From Leptolyngbya sp. O-77 (GTDB taxonomy: Bacteria; Cyanobacteriota; Cyanobacteriia; Elainellales; Elainellaceae): 64,000 nt of DNA. The notes beneath the pieces are model-generated. The model did not search any database. It was not told the DNA's origin and saw only the letters and a list, made by a program, of their open reading frames with translations. A program made the translations under genes and the position numbers. Positions 53,135 to 62,727 of the stretch are shown here, piece after piece. The stretch's first letter is position 1. Each line of letters starts with the position of its first letter. The stretch covers positions 4,067,001 to 4,131,000 of the forward strand of contig NZ_AP017367.1 in the NCBI RefSeq assembly GCF_001548395.1, in the 5' to 3' direction.

Positions 53135-54520
53135 CTACCCCCGCCGCCTCAGTTGCGTGGCAAAGTTCTCATGGCGCGTGGGCGAGAGTTTGCGGGCTTT
53201 GAGAATGGCTGCCATCAGAAACGCATAGGACATGCTGCCGACGATGGCCAGCGCCGACAAATTCAAAATGCCGCAGACGTTCCAGAGCGTGTGCAGCGCA
53301 GAAGCCGTCAGGTAGCCCGTTCCTAGAGTCCGCCAGCGGTGGGCCGGCTTCAACATGCTGAGGCCGATGAAATAGCCCAAATAACCGCTATAGGCGATGT
53401 GTCCGGCGATCGACCCCAGCACGCGGGCAATTAAAATTTGCAGCCCCGATACTTCCCCCAGCCCGATTCCTCCCTGCATGTTCACGTTCTGAATCACACT
53501 GGGCACGTATTGTCCAAGCGTTTCCAGCAGCGTGAAGCCGACGGCCGAAGCAGTGCCCAGCAGGATACCGTCCAGCGGCTCCCACACGCCCAGTCGCTCT
53601 CGCCAGGGCGATCGCAGCGCCAGCCCCACCGCGCAGGCCACCAACACTGGAATCGCCTTCAGCAGTTCCTCCATCAGCCCCGCCCCGATAAACATCTGCC
53701 CCAGCAGCACCAGCAGGTTGCCAGAAAACTGAGTGGGAATGTCTCCGGGCAGTAGGTCTTGGAACACATAAATAAACAGGTTCAGCACCGGGCTGAGCAG
53801 CAGCACCACCATCATCAGCGCCGCCCCCAGCAGCCACCACAAGGGCTTGGGCTTGCCGCAAAACTGATAGACCACGTAATAGGCGGCGATCGCCAGATAG
53901 GTCGCCAGCGTGACATTAAACACGGGGGGATTGCCTACTGCAATAAACAGCAGCACCACAAAGCTGATGGTGATGATTCCTGGCACCAGGTAAGCCCGCT
54001 GGAGCAGATCGGTTCCAGTGGAAAGAATAGGAAACAACTGGCTGACGGTGATGCCTTCATCGGCAAGCCCTGCATCTTCCGACGGGTCTAGCAAATTGGC
54101 CTCTGCCTGCAAATCGCTCGACACGGTGGGAATTAGGCGGGCATCGGTGATCGAAGCATCATCCGCCGACTGAACCGGGCGCAGCTCAAACACAAACTGC
54201 GGCCCGCGCTGGCCCAAGGAGAGGCGATCGCCCGCCCGCAGCCGCTCTACCCGATACAGCAGTCGTCCATTCAGGTAAGTCCCGTTCGTACTTTCCAGGT
54301 CGCGGAGTTGCCAGCCCACGCGATCGGGCGTGGCTTCGATACAGGCATGAAACCGGGAAACGCCGCTGTAGGCCGCCGAATCGACCACAATTTGGCAGTC
54401 TGGATCGCGCCCCAGCCGCACCTCTCGCGTCAGCGGGAGAGGATACACCACATCTGCCTGGGCTGCGCCCGTCGGGGCACATAGCCGCAGATAGGCGACC
54501 TGGGGCCCAAAGTCCGTCAC
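53135..54520 (-). CDS. FHA domain fused to a PrsW-type intramembrane protease
   Basis: 461 residues. FHA domain at about 25-110: VRLGRDPDCQIVV, YSGVSRFHACI and LESTNGTYLNG, an intact phosphothreonine pocket. From about 185 there are eight or so membrane helices with PrsW features: GLMEELLKAIPVL carries the Glu pair, and GSIAGHIAYSGYLGYFIG and SALHTLWN carry the conserved His residues. PrsW proteases cut anti-sigma factors in Bacillus. Here the FHA domain should give phosphorylation control (inference). It overlaps the small membrane gene by 4 bases. Confidence 0.86.
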   Translation of the reverse strand: MTDFGPQVAYLRLCAPTGAAQADVVYPLPLTREVRLGRDPDCQIVVDSAAYSGVSRFHACIEATPDRVGWQLRDLESTNGTYLNGRLLYRVERLRAGDRLSLGQRGPQFVFELRPVQSADDASITDARLIPTVSSDLQAEANLLDPSEDAGLADEGITVSQLFPILSTGTDLLQRAYLVPGIITISFVVLLFIAVGNPPVFNVTLATYLAIAAYYVVYQFCGKPKPLWWLLGAALMMVVLLLSPVLNLFIYVFQDLLPGDIPTQFSGNLLVLLGQMFIGAGLMEELLKAIPVLVACAVGLALRSPWRERLGVWEPLDGILLGTASAVGFTLLETLGQYVPSVIQNVNMQGGIGLGEVSGLQILIARVLGSIAGHIAYSGYLGYFIGLSMLKPAHRWRTLGTGYLTASALHTLWNVCGILNLSALAIVGSMSYAFLMAAILKARKLSPTRHENFATQLRRRG

Positions 54521-54714
54521 TGGTTCGCTCGGGCATCACGCACGGCTGCCAAAAACAGCAGCACCGTTAGAGGAATGCTAAGCGCCAGAATGATGCCCGT
54601 GGGCGCTGTCCCCAGTTGGGGCGTTTGGGAGGTTAGCTCAAAGATAGAGCCGATGGCGGCGATCGCCGCAATGCAGGAGCCTGCCAGAAACAGGCCGCTT
54701 TTGGGAGTCATCAT
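54517..54714 (-). CDS. small two-helix membrane protein
   Basis: 65 residues with two membrane helices (about 9-25 and 38-56). Its stop overlaps the start of the FHA-PrsW gene by four bases, so the two are translationally coupled. Start ATG 54714 or 54711; a TTG at 54750 is less likely. It could assist the intramembrane protease. No family recognised. Confidence 0.65.
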   Translation of the reverse strand: MMTPKSGLFLAGSCIAAIAAIGSIFELTSQTPQLGTAPTGIILALSIPLTVLLFLAAVRDARANQ

Positions 54715-54762
54715 AGGGCGGAGGGATGGGCGGACGGTTGCAGCAGTCAATCGAAAAAGGAC

Positions 54763-55338
54763 TCAGGCAATAGGCTTCACAGCCTGCACCGAAAAGCCAT
54801 TCTTGCTTAGCTCTTGGTTCAGCGCCAGGGCGTTGTCCACCCGGTCTACAAACATCACGCCATTCAGGTGATCCATTTCGTGCAAAATGACCCGCGCCAA
54901 TAGATCATTTGCTACCAGCTTTTGCGGGCGGCCCATCTCGTCTTTGTAAAACACCTCAATCTCTTCTGGGCGCGTCACGTCCAGAAATACACCCGGAATG
55001 CTCAGACAGCCCTCCTGAATCACGCAGGTTTTGCTGCTCTGGCGCGTAATGCTGGGGTTGATTAGCACCAGGGGCGGGGTCTTGGGTTCATCCAGGTGAA
55101 TGTCAATCACAATGAGCTGCTTGTGAACCCCGACTTGGGGAGCCGCCAGCCCAATGCCGTCTTCGCTGTACATGGTTTGCAGCATTTGCCGCGCCAGTTG
55201 GCGCACCTCGTCGTCCACTTTGGGAATGCGCTTGGCAGGCTGCCTCAGCACGCGATCGCCCAGGTAGTGTAGCTCCAGCGGCGGCTTCGACAGCTTTTTC
55301 TTTTCGACAAAAATAGACGAGGTGGTTTGAGAAGGCAT
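54763..55338 (-). CDS. def: peptide deformylase
   Basis: 191 residues with the three deformylase motifs: GIGLAAPQVG, EGCLS and HEMDH, which hold the active-site metal. It removes the formyl group from nascent proteins. The N-terminal extension of about 20 residues resembles plastid and cyanobacterial PDF1B. The three-gene minus-strand unit def / small membrane protein / FHA-PrsW may share a promoter upstream of 55338. Confidence 0.97.
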   Translation of the reverse strand: MPSQTTSSIFVEKKKLSKPPLELHYLGDRVLRQPAKRIPKVDDEVRQLARQMLQTMYSEDGIGLAAPQVGVHKQLIVIDIHLDEPKTPPLVLINPSITRQSSKTCVIQEGCLSIPGVFLDVTRPEEIEVFYKDEMGRPQKLVANDLLARVILHEMDHLNGVMFVDRVDNALALNQELSKNGFSVQAVKPIA

Positions 55339-55756
55339 GGCAGAGAATGACGAGGCGGCATCGGCATAAGTTTATCTTTCTCTATATTAGACCCCCTGTG
55401 CGAGTCGTTGAACGGCACGGATAACGAGCATGGTTGACAGACGCAAGCTGAATCGACCAGTCAAACCACAGGCACACCACCGTCTGGGTGAACCTCCCTG
55501 GGTGATTTTCCCCAAAAGCATTGTTTTGTATCTAAGGACACAGTATTATTTTCTCAGTGAAATTAGTTGGCTAGCACCTATGGGGCGATCGCCTCTTCCC
55601 TAAGGGTGATTTGCCAACGGGGTAGTTTTTGCTTTGGTTGGGTTCTTTGCCCATTGCGGGTGCAACCTGCGCCTGTCCAGACGCAACGCTGCCCCTTCAC
55701 CCACGCTGCATCTTGATTTCATAATCCGTTTTTGATTTCCGAAGGACTGCTGTTTC
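55339..55756. other. spacer between def and a small gene
   Basis: 418 bases. AT-rich sequence next to def (about 55365-55390) suits its promoter. No other feature found. Confidence 0.35.
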
Positions 55757-55945
55757 ATGAACATTAAATGGACTGCGCCCAGCGCTGAATCCCTCGCCTC
55801 GCTCCAACCCCGCGTCTGGCAAGACTGCGATCGCACCACCCAAAAGGTGCAGTGGCACGTCTATGACCCGATTTCTGGCGAAGCAGCTTCCCTAGAGTCT
55901 CAAGCTGACGTGGAAAAATGGCTGGCCCACCGCGCCTACTCATAG
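55757..55945 (+). CDS. small conserved-looking protein
   Basis: 62 residues, no membrane helix: MNIKWTAPSAESLASLQPRV, ending in VEKWLAHRAYS. Tryptophan-rich for its size (four). A GAAGGAC element lies about 12 bases before the ATG. Codon usage resembles its neighbours. Function unknown. Confidence 0.6.
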   Translation: MNIKWTAPSAESLASLQPRVWQDCDRTTQKVQWHVYDPISGEAASLESQADVEKWLAHRAYS

Positions 55946-56049
55946 CGGAATGCAGAGGTCAGGTTGCGGGACGTAGCGCGTCTTGCGTGAGCGTTTTGCG
56001 TGAGCGTCTTGCATCTAGTCCCCTCCCCTGATCTCTGCTGTCCTCAACG

Positions 56050-56679
56050 CTAGCTACCCGCAACCCGGTTGTTATAAAGGCTCATGGCTTTTTCCGTGCT
56101 TTGCTTAAGGCTAAGGGCGATCGCCTCTTCGCACAGCCGCAGCACTTCGTTCAGAACCGCTGTTTCCGATTTAGAAAACTGTCCTAACACATGAGAAACC
56201 GTGTCTTGGTCTGCGGGGGCGACGGTTTTGGGCTTGCCAATGCCGATGCGGAGGCGCGGAAAATTCTGCGTGCCCAGGTGCGAAATGGTGGACTTCATGC
56301 CGTTGTGTCCGCCTGCGGAACCCGATAGCCGCAGGCGAAGGCGGCCCAGCGGCAGATCCATATCGTCATATACCACCAGCACCGACTCAGGCGAGAGCTT
56401 GTACCAATCCACCACCGCACGAATTGACTGCCCCGACAGGTTCATGTAGGTCTGGGGCTTGAGCAGGCGAATCTTGTCGCGGTGCGGGCCAAGGCCTTCC
56501 CCAAAAATGCCCTGAAATTTTTTGTGGTCTGCCAGGTCGATCTGCCAAGAGCGGGCTAGCTCGTCCACCAGCATAAATCCGACGTTGTGCCGGGTGCGGT
56601 CATACTTAGCGCCCGGATTGCCCAGACCCACAATGAGCTGAGGCGTAGGGGCGATCGCCACATCACGAGACTCCCCCAT
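56050..56679 (-). CDS. pth: peptidyl-tRNA hydrolase
   Basis: 209 residues. VGLGNPGAKYDRTRHNVGF contains the catalytic His, KPQTYMNLSG and VVYDDMDLPLGRLRLR follow, then GSAGGHNGMKS. It recycles peptidyl-tRNA. The start overlaps no gene; the tatA stop is 3 bases upstream, so tatA-pth form one unit, an arrangement common in cyanobacteria. Confidence 0.97.
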   Translation of the reverse strand: MGESRDVAIAPTPQLIVGLGNPGAKYDRTRHNVGFMLVDELARSWQIDLADHKKFQGIFGEGLGPHRDKIRLLKPQTYMNLSGQSIRAVVDWYKLSPESVLVVYDDMDLPLGRLRLRLSGSAGGHNGMKSTISHLGTQNFPRLRIGIGKPKTVAPADQDTVSHVLGQFSKSETAVLNEVLRLCEEAIALSLKQSTEKAMSLYNNRVAGS

Positions 56680-56682
56680 CGT

Positions 56683-57006
56683 CTAGCCGGGTTGGGAGGG
56701 GCTGGCGGCATCTTCTTCGACGGGCGTGATCACTTCAGCATCCGTCGGCTCCACTGCCTCAGTTGCCGAGAGAACCTTTTGTGCGGGCGGCTCTAGCTTG
56801 GCTTCCATCGGTTGGCTGATGGTTTTCTCGATTTGCTCTGCTTCTTTCTTAAACTCTTCCTGAAACTCGCGAGACGCATCCTGAAAGCCCTTGATCGCCT
56901 TGCCCAAGCTGCGCCCAATCTCTGGCAGTTTTTTCGGGCCAAAGATCAGCAGTGCCAGAATCATAATTACCGCCATTTCTGGCAGACCAATTCCAAAGAT
57001 GTTCAC
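56683..57006 (-). CDS. tatA: TatA/TatE twin-arginine translocase subunit
   Basis: 107 residues: an N-terminal membrane helix (IGLPEMAVIMILALLIFGP), the FGPKKLPEIGRSLGKAI hinge and amphipathic helix, then a charged tail rich in Glu and Pro. It forms the channel part of the Tat pathway in thylakoid and plasma membranes. Directly followed by pth. Confidence 0.95.
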   Translation of the reverse strand: MNIFGIGLPEMAVIMILALLIFGPKKLPEIGRSLGKAIKGFQDASREFQEEFKKEAEQIEKTISQPMEAKLEPPAQKVLSATEAVEPTDAEVITPVEEDAASPSQPG

Positions 57007-57639
57007 AGCCGTTTCTCCTGTCGGTCAGCGCTGGATGCCTTAGATAGCCTGTAGACAGCCTTTAGATAGCCACGTTGCGCCTTTGTATGGCAGCAATCAG
57101 ACGGCTTCAAACACTTGACTTTCGTCTGACTTTAGAGACTGCCGCAATGTCTACAGATCCTACGAATACTTCCTACAGATACTAAGGATATATGTTCACG
57201 CCTTTTAAGAATAGCGCTTCCAGAAAGTGCTGCCTTCTTCCCATAGGCATTCTGAAATGACTGGGCACGGGTCACAATTCACCGATTCTTTGCAAAACCC
57301 GTAAATTTTTTAAGGAAATGATTTTCAGGATGCCTTATGTGAAGGAACTACAAAGCTCCGGTTAAGTTTATGGCGGTTTTGGGGGGCGTTGATAGAATCG
57401 GAGGGTCTTTTATGACTTTTACGGGTGGTTTTGCTTGGTTCTCTAGCCTACTTGGTTCTCTAGCCTACTTGGTTCTCTAGCCTATGTGATGTCACACCGA
57501 TCGGACAATCTGCTGGCATATTTTTATCTTCAGAATTTTAAGCTTCCGACTTGTGGGAACATCAGCCTCCGTTAAAGCCCACCATTAACACCCTTAAATT
57601 GAGCCATTTCTCATCGCCGTTTTTATTGTCTTTTGGGTT
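57007..57639. other. AT-richer intergenic region
   Basis: 633 bases. It holds the tatA promoter side and, at 57434-57484, a 17-base tandem repeat. No gene or RNA recognised. Confidence 0.45.
57434..57484. repeat. 17-bp tandem repeat, three perfect copies
   Basis: CTTGGTTCTCTAGCCTA at 57434-57450, 57451-57467 and 57468-57484. Confidence 0.93.
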
Positions 57640-58878
57640 ATGCCTTCGCCCATTCGGTTTTCTCGAACCCATCGCTACTCTCGTAGCCGAATACGCTTGC
57701 TCCTGCGCCCCAGGGTTTGGCTGTCGGCAGCAGTGCCGGTGCTGGCGCTGGCGTTGGCTTGGGCCTATTGGCAACGTCCTGCGCTGTTGACAGATTGGTT
57801 GGGCGATCGCCCGCTAGAACTCGGTGCTGACTCGTCTGGAGACAGTGCCCTGCCGCCGGGTCTCTTTGAGTCAAACTCAACGGGGCAAGGTCGATCCCTG
57901 GGCGATCGCGCTCAAATCGACATTGACAACCTGCCCGTGCTGGGAGCGCGTCGATTTCCAACGGGAGCGCCTCTAGTGCTAGAGGAGCCGCTCGTTTCTC
58001 CCAGCAGCCTGCCCGATGCGCTCAAGTCGCCGAGCCAAGCAGGTTCCTCCTCTAGTCTGCCTGCATCGTCGGCGATCGCCCCCACAGACCTTCTGTTGCT
58101 GAACCCTGCCCCCACAGCCAGCCGCTCGTCCAGCGGTTCAGCCAAGCCAGACCCAATCCTGAACACAATCACTGTTGCGCCCACGACCAGTCCTATTACG
58201 GCCAGTCCTATATTGCCTAGTCCGGCGATCGCCCCTGCTGGCACAGTAGGTACAGTGGGTACAGTGAGCAGCCCTATTCCCGGCTCTACACCATCGCAGC
58301 CAGTTCTCCCCGTTAGCCCGCTGGAATCGGCGCTCCAGCGCCAGGCAGGCTCCAGCAGCCCACCTTCTACGGTCGAGCCGTCTCCAGCAGGTTCATCTGG
58401 CACTCTCCCCAGAGTTCCCAGCGCAGTTCCCAGCGGTTCTGTCCTGCAACCTATTCCTGGAGAACCCGCCCAACCTCTGAGCCAACCCTCCCTCACTCCT
58501 GCCTTTTCTACGCCCACGCTACCGGGCCCCTATCTGCCCCGCACCTCGCCGCCACCGGGCAGCACGGGCTACCTGCCGCCATTAGGGGTTCAGCCCCTGC
58601 CGACGGGCACATTGGGTCAACCGATGGGTGCGCCTGCGTCCCTTCCGTCCGGTTTGCCCATGCCTGATTCCTCCATTTCAGGCTCAGGGATTTCAGGGGC
58701 GGGCGCAGCAGGCTTCCCAGGCGGCAACTCTGCGGTTTCGCCACAACCCCAGTTTGACGGGCGCGACTTCTACACGGCTCCCACGCAGTCTGCTCAGCCC
58801 ACCACGATTGAGGCGGCTCCGTTCTCGGCTCCGCCTCGTCCCCGAAATGGCGAATTCAACACGTTCTCGAATCCGTAA
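57640..58878 (+). CDS. membrane-anchored, disordered Pro/Ser-rich protein
   Basis: 412 residues. An Arg-rich N-terminus (SRTHRYSRSRIRLLLRPR), one membrane helix (about 27-43) and then a very long disordered region of Pro, Ser, Thr, Gly and Ala. The only ordered-looking block is FDGRDFYTAPTQS near 374. Such proteins in cyanobacteria often span the cell envelope; the function is unknown. It converges with icd. Confidence 0.7.
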   Translation: MPSPIRFSRTHRYSRSRIRLLLRPRVWLSAAVPVLALALAWAYWQRPALLTDWLGDRPLELGADSSGDSALPPGLFESNSTGQGRSLGDRAQIDIDNLPVLGARRFPTGAPLVLEEPLVSPSSLPDALKSPSQAGSSSSLPASSAIAPTDLLLLNPAPTASRSSSGSAKPDPILNTITVAPTTSPITASPILPSPAIAPAGTVGTVGTVSSPIPGSTPSQPVLPVSPLESALQRQAGSSSPPSTVEPSPAGSSGTLPRVPSAVPSGSVLQPIPGEPAQPLSQPSLTPAFSTPTLPGPYLPRTSPPPGSTGYLPPLGVQPLPTGTLGQPMGAPASLPSGLPMPDSSISGSGISGAGAAGFPGGNSAVSPQPQFDGRDFYTAPTQSAQPTTIEAAPFSAPPRPRNGEFNTFSNP

Positions 58879-59059
58879 GCGCCGGTTTTAGCAGTGTTCT
58901 GCAAGGCTTCCAGATTATCGACGCTGTTTAACCTTATCTATCAAGATCTATCAAGCAGCTTAGAAATGGCGTGCAGCAAACGGACAGCGACACACCATTT
59001 CGCTGCATCAGTCGGCAGTCCCTAGCAAAGCAGTCATGAAAACACGCTCATGAATGCTG

Positions 59060-60478
59060 TTAGAAATGACGGATAATCGCATCGGCAAACTCAGAACACT
59101 TTAGCGGTTCGACAGGTGGCTCCATCAGTCGGGCCAGGTCGTAAGTGACTTCGCCGGCCGAAATCGCGCCGCCGATGCCTTGCTTAATCAGGTCGGCCGC
59201 TTCCTGCCAGCCCATATACTCCAGCATCATTACGCCGGAGAGGATGACGGAGCCGGGGTTGATGCGGTCTAGCCCTGCGTGCTTGGGCGCAGTGCCGTGG
59301 GTCGCCTCGAAGATGGCAGCAGAGTCGCCAATGTTTGCGCCGGGGCCCATGCCCAGCCCGCCAACGACAGCCGCTGCCGCGTCAGAGAGATAGTCGCCGT
59401 TCAGGTTCATCGTCGCCAGGATGGAATATTCATCGGGGCGCGTCTGGATTTGCTGAAAGATGCTGTCGGCGATGCGGTCGTTGACCATAATTTTGTCTTT
59501 CCACTGGCCGCTGCCGTGGGTGTCCCAGATGGCATCGAGGACGGATTGTACCTCGTCGCAGATTTGCGCTTTTTTCTCCGCCGTCAGCGCGTCATAGCCC
59601 GGATCGATCATGCGGGCGTTGTCTTCGATGCTGAGGTCGGGATTTTTCTCCTTATTGCCCAAAATCCAGGATTCGCGTTCTGTAATGCACTCGGCCCGAA
59701 ACTCGCTGGTCGCCAGTTCATAGCCCCAGTCGCGGAATGCGCCTTCGGTGTATTTCATGATGTTGCCCTTGTGAACCAGCGTCACCATCTGCTTATTTTT
59801 GGGCAGGCGCAGGGCGTGGCGAATAGCGCGGCGCACGAGTCGCTGGGAACCCGTTTTGCTGATGGGTTTGATGCCAATGCCCGAATCCAGGGGGATGCGT
59901 TTTTTGCCGTGTTCGGGAGTGGCGGGAATCAGGTCTTCATTGAGGATCTTGATAAGGCGATCGCCCCCTTCACTGCCCTGTTTCCACTCAATGCCGAGAT
60001 AGATATCTTCGGTATTCTCCCGATAGATAACCACATCTAGCTTTTCGGGCGTTTTGTGGGGCGAGGGTGTTCCTGCGTAATATTTGCAGGGGCGAATGCA
60101 GGCATACAGGTCAAAAATTTGCCGCAGGGCGACGTTTAGCGAACGAATACCGCCGCCGACGGGTGTCGTCAGCGGGCCCTTGATGGCCACGCCATAGTCT
60201 CGAATCGCCGTCAGCGTGTCTTCTGGCAGGTATTGATACGTGCCGTAGAGTTCGCAAGCTTCGTCGCCTGCATACACCTTGAACCAGACGATCTGGCGCT
60301 GCCCGCTATAGGCTTTTGCCACGGCCGCATCAAACACCTTCTGAGCCGCGGGCCAAATGTCTACGCCTGTGCCGTCGCCTCGGATGAAGGGAATGATAGG
60401 GTTGTCGGGTACGGTTGGTTCGCCGTTTTCAAAGGTGATGCGTGAACCCTCGGTTGGGGGAATAATTTTTTCATACAT
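59060..60478 (-). CDS. icd: NADP-dependent isocitrate dehydrogenase
   Basis: 472 residues; cyanobacterial Icd is longer than the E. coli enzyme by about 55, as here. IPFIRGDGTGVDIWPA, VALRQIFDLYACIRPCKY, YRENTEDIYLGIEW and ATHGTAPKHAGLD are family blocks for substrate and NADP binding. It produces 2-oxoglutarate, the carbon skeleton for ammonium assimilation and signal for NtcA. No NtcA box was recognised upstream by eye. Confidence 0.97.
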   Translation of the reverse strand: MYEKIIPPTEGSRITFENGEPTVPDNPIIPFIRGDGTGVDIWPAAQKVFDAAVAKAYSGQRQIVWFKVYAGDEACELYGTYQYLPEDTLTAIRDYGVAIKGPLTTPVGGGIRSLNVALRQIFDLYACIRPCKYYAGTPSPHKTPEKLDVVIYRENTEDIYLGIEWKQGSEGGDRLIKILNEDLIPATPEHGKKRIPLDSGIGIKPISKTGSQRLVRRAIRHALRLPKNKQMVTLVHKGNIMKYTEGAFRDWGYELATSEFRAECITERESWILGNKEKNPDLSIEDNARMIDPGYDALTAEKKAQICDEVQSVLDAIWDTHGSGQWKDKIMVNDRIADSIFQQIQTRPDEYSILATMNLNGDYLSDAAAAVVGGLGMGPGANIGDSAAIFEATHGTAPKHAGLDRINPGSVILSGVMMLEYMGWQEAADLIKQGIGGAISAGEVTYDLARLMEPPVEPLKCSEFADAIIRHF

Positions 60479-61110
60479 AGTATCGTTGGCGACTCCTAGG
60501 TGATAAATCGACGATTCTTGGATAGTTTAGTAGAGGAAAGAAGAGCCAGAACGCTCAGATGTGAGCAGCTTTGGGATGAGTTTCTCCAAAGTCTCCTTGG
60601 GAGAGTGCTTCCTTGAGGCAGCGTGCCAGTTTTTTTGAGCCAGGGGCATGATATCTCAAACTTGCAATTGCTCAATTTCTCAAAGATGAATCGGTGGAAC
60701 TGTTCATCTGAGACAATCAACGATGGGGCAACCGCAAAAAAGCAAAAAAATCCTAAAGATGAGGAGGTTTTTGGAGCTGTCTTTGGGCGATGTCGCTGTT
60801 TTGTCAGATTTATCTGATAATTTTGCTGAATGCTCCCTGGTTTGAAAAAACTTAGAGAGCTGAGTTGCATGAACTTTTTGCCTAAGGTTTACTCCGTTGG
60901 ACGGGATTGCCTAGGAAGGATCCGCAGGTTGGTTCGGCGGCTGGGGAGTGCGATCGCCCCTGTCCCCATGCAAATGGCAGCCGCTATGATCGCTCGATAG
61001 ATTTTGGATATAAATCTGGATATAAATCTCTCAATACACGTAGATCTCCGCAAAAGATACGCAAAAGGAACTTGTGATGCTGTTGGCAGGGTTGGAACTG
61101 GGTAGATGAC
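60479..61110. other. intergenic region upstream of icd and the response regulator
   Basis: 632 bases between divergent genes, AT-rich near both ends, one HIP1-like site near 60951. Both promoters should lie here. No RNA gene or operator could be assigned. Confidence 0.4.
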
Positions 61111-61779
61111 ATGAAACGCATTTTGATCGTAGATGACGACGTAACGTTGCGGACAGCGCTCACCCGATACCTGCAAAATCAGGGCTACTTGGTGCAGGAA
61201 GCCCGTTCTGGGCTGGAAGGGTTGACCTTGTTTGAGCAGCATCCGCCCGATCTGGTGGTGTCGGATGTGCTAATGCCAGAAATGGACGGGCTAGAGTTTT
61301 GCCGCCGCTTGCGGGCCAGCCGCACGGGTCAACTTGTTCCTTTTATCTTTCTCTCTAGCCGCAAGGAAGTGGACGACCGGGTGCAGGGTCACCAGATGGG
61401 CGCAGACGACTATCTGGCAAAACCCTTTGAGCCGAAGGAGCTAGTCGCAAAGATTGAGGCGCAACTGGAGCGATCGCGCCGGATTCACTCCGAAATTGTG
61501 CGGCTGATGCAGCAGTCGGTCAGTGTTAGCGCTGCGGGGGGCGATCGCCCTGCCACGCCGACCCCCCTTCCCCTCACGCCAGCGGAGGAAAAGGTGTTTG
61601 CCGAAGTGATCCAGGGCTATACCAACAAGCAAATTGGCGAGCGCCTCTTTGTCAGCCCGCGCACGGTGCAAACTCATCTCAGCAATATTCTCAGCAAGCT
61701 GGAGCTAGAAAACCGTTCGCAGCTCATCCGCTATGCCTACGAGCGGGGGTATCAGCCGCCGGAGTCCGCAGAAGAGTGA
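61111..61779 (+). CDS. NarL/LuxR-type response regulator
   Basis: 222 residues. Receiver domain at about 1-120: acidic pocket VDDD, phosphoacceptor Asp52 in VVSDVLMPEMDG, switch Ser and Lys109 in LAKPFEP. A short linker with HIP1-encoded GGDRP leads to a LuxR helix-turn-helix (about 158-215): LTPAEEKVFAEVIQGYTNKQIGE and VSPRTVQTHLSNILSKL. It is related to plastid Ycf29-like regulators; the ortholog is unresolved. No sensor kinase is adjacent. Confidence 0.92.
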   Translation: MKRILIVDDDVTLRTALTRYLQNQGYLVQEARSGLEGLTLFEQHPPDLVVSDVLMPEMDGLEFCRRLRASRTGQLVPFIFLSSRKEVDDRVQGHQMGADDYLAKPFEPKELVAKIEAQLERSRRIHSEIVRLMQQSVSVSAAGGDRPATPTPLPLTPAEEKVFAEVIQGYTNKQIGERLFVSPRTVQTHLSNILSKLELENRSQLIRYAYERGYQPPESAEE

Positions 61780-61849
61780 TGGAGTTAGTCCTGAGAGCCA
61801 TCCTGCAAAGCCAGTTGCTCTATCGCCTCATTCCTGAATCACGTCTTGC

Positions 61850-62727
61850 TCACAGCCGTAACACGATTTGACGGGCGATCGCCCATTGCAGCATTCGCCT
61901 GGGAGTACTGGCTTTGCGGAAAAATCTTGGGGTCGGAGGGAAGCGTCCCAGTAGGAGTCGCCCAATCCCTTTGAGGCGGGCCTTGAGGCGAATCCCAAAA
62001 TAGCGCGATCGCCAGAGGTGTCCGGTTCTCGCGTAGAGGGGGCGAAAGGCCAGGGGGCCCGCCAGCACATCGGCGCGGTGGATGCCGCTGATACCGTGCT
62101 GGCGATGCTCTGGGTTGGGGGGATACCGCCGTGTTTCGCCGTAGTTGCGAAAAGCTAATGTAGTTTTTTGAAGCCGTGCGATCGCAGGTATTTATCCACC
62201 TCAGAGTCGAAATTGAAATAGCCCGTGCCGTGATGCTTGTGCACCCAGTCAGCCAGGCCACAAAGGCAGCGGGCGGCAGCAGGCGTGACGACGTAGGCCA
62301 CCAGCGAGGTCGAAAATCCCTCGGCAAAGCCGTCAGGACTGAGGCTATAGATCTGTGCCGCGCAGGTGTAAAGCCAGCAGAGTCCGGTGGAGGGCTGAGA
62401 CAGATCCATCGGCAGCGGCAGAGACGACATCCCAACCACGGGCACAAAATCTGCTTCCACAATCAAGGTCGGGTGGGGTTCCGCTGCTGCCTGCACCCAC
62501 GCCCGACGGTGGTTCATCATGCAGCAATAGATGGCGGCGTAGGAATGGGTATCGGGCGATCGTTCATTGCGAAATAGCTTGACCTGCCAGCCTTCATTGG
62601 CCAGCGCTTGCTCTAGCAGCTCAGTCTCTTCCCGATACGCAATAATAAAAGCTTGCTGAATCTCATCTTTGAGCAGGGGCGGCTGAGTCACTGGGCTGGC
62701 AACATCATGAGTCATGGCACGAGTCAT
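61850..62727 (-). pseudogene. glycosyltransferase-like protein gene with a frame break near 62170
   Basis: The first part (62727 to stop at 62155) encodes about 190 residues: EIQQAFIIAYREETELLEQAL, IVEADFVPVVGMSSLPLP and FDSEVDKYLRSHGFKKLH. Directly after the A-run at 62166-62171 the natural continuation lies in another frame: LAFRNYGETRRYPPNPEHRQ, GISGIHRADVLAGPLAFRPL and so on to 61850. Adding one A restores a protein of about 290 residues. I recall this family as a putative LPS/family-25-like glycosyltransferase in cyanobacteria; moderate certainty only. It may be a sequencing error rather than a true pseudogene. Confidence 0.7.

Noticed and set aside
57434..57484. CRISPR-like repeat
   Set aside because: The 17-base copies abut with no spacer.
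61828..62462. Minus-strand 207-residue frame overlapping the glycosyltransferase-like gene
   Set aside because: Neither of the two supported frames; Pro/Arg-rich shadow.
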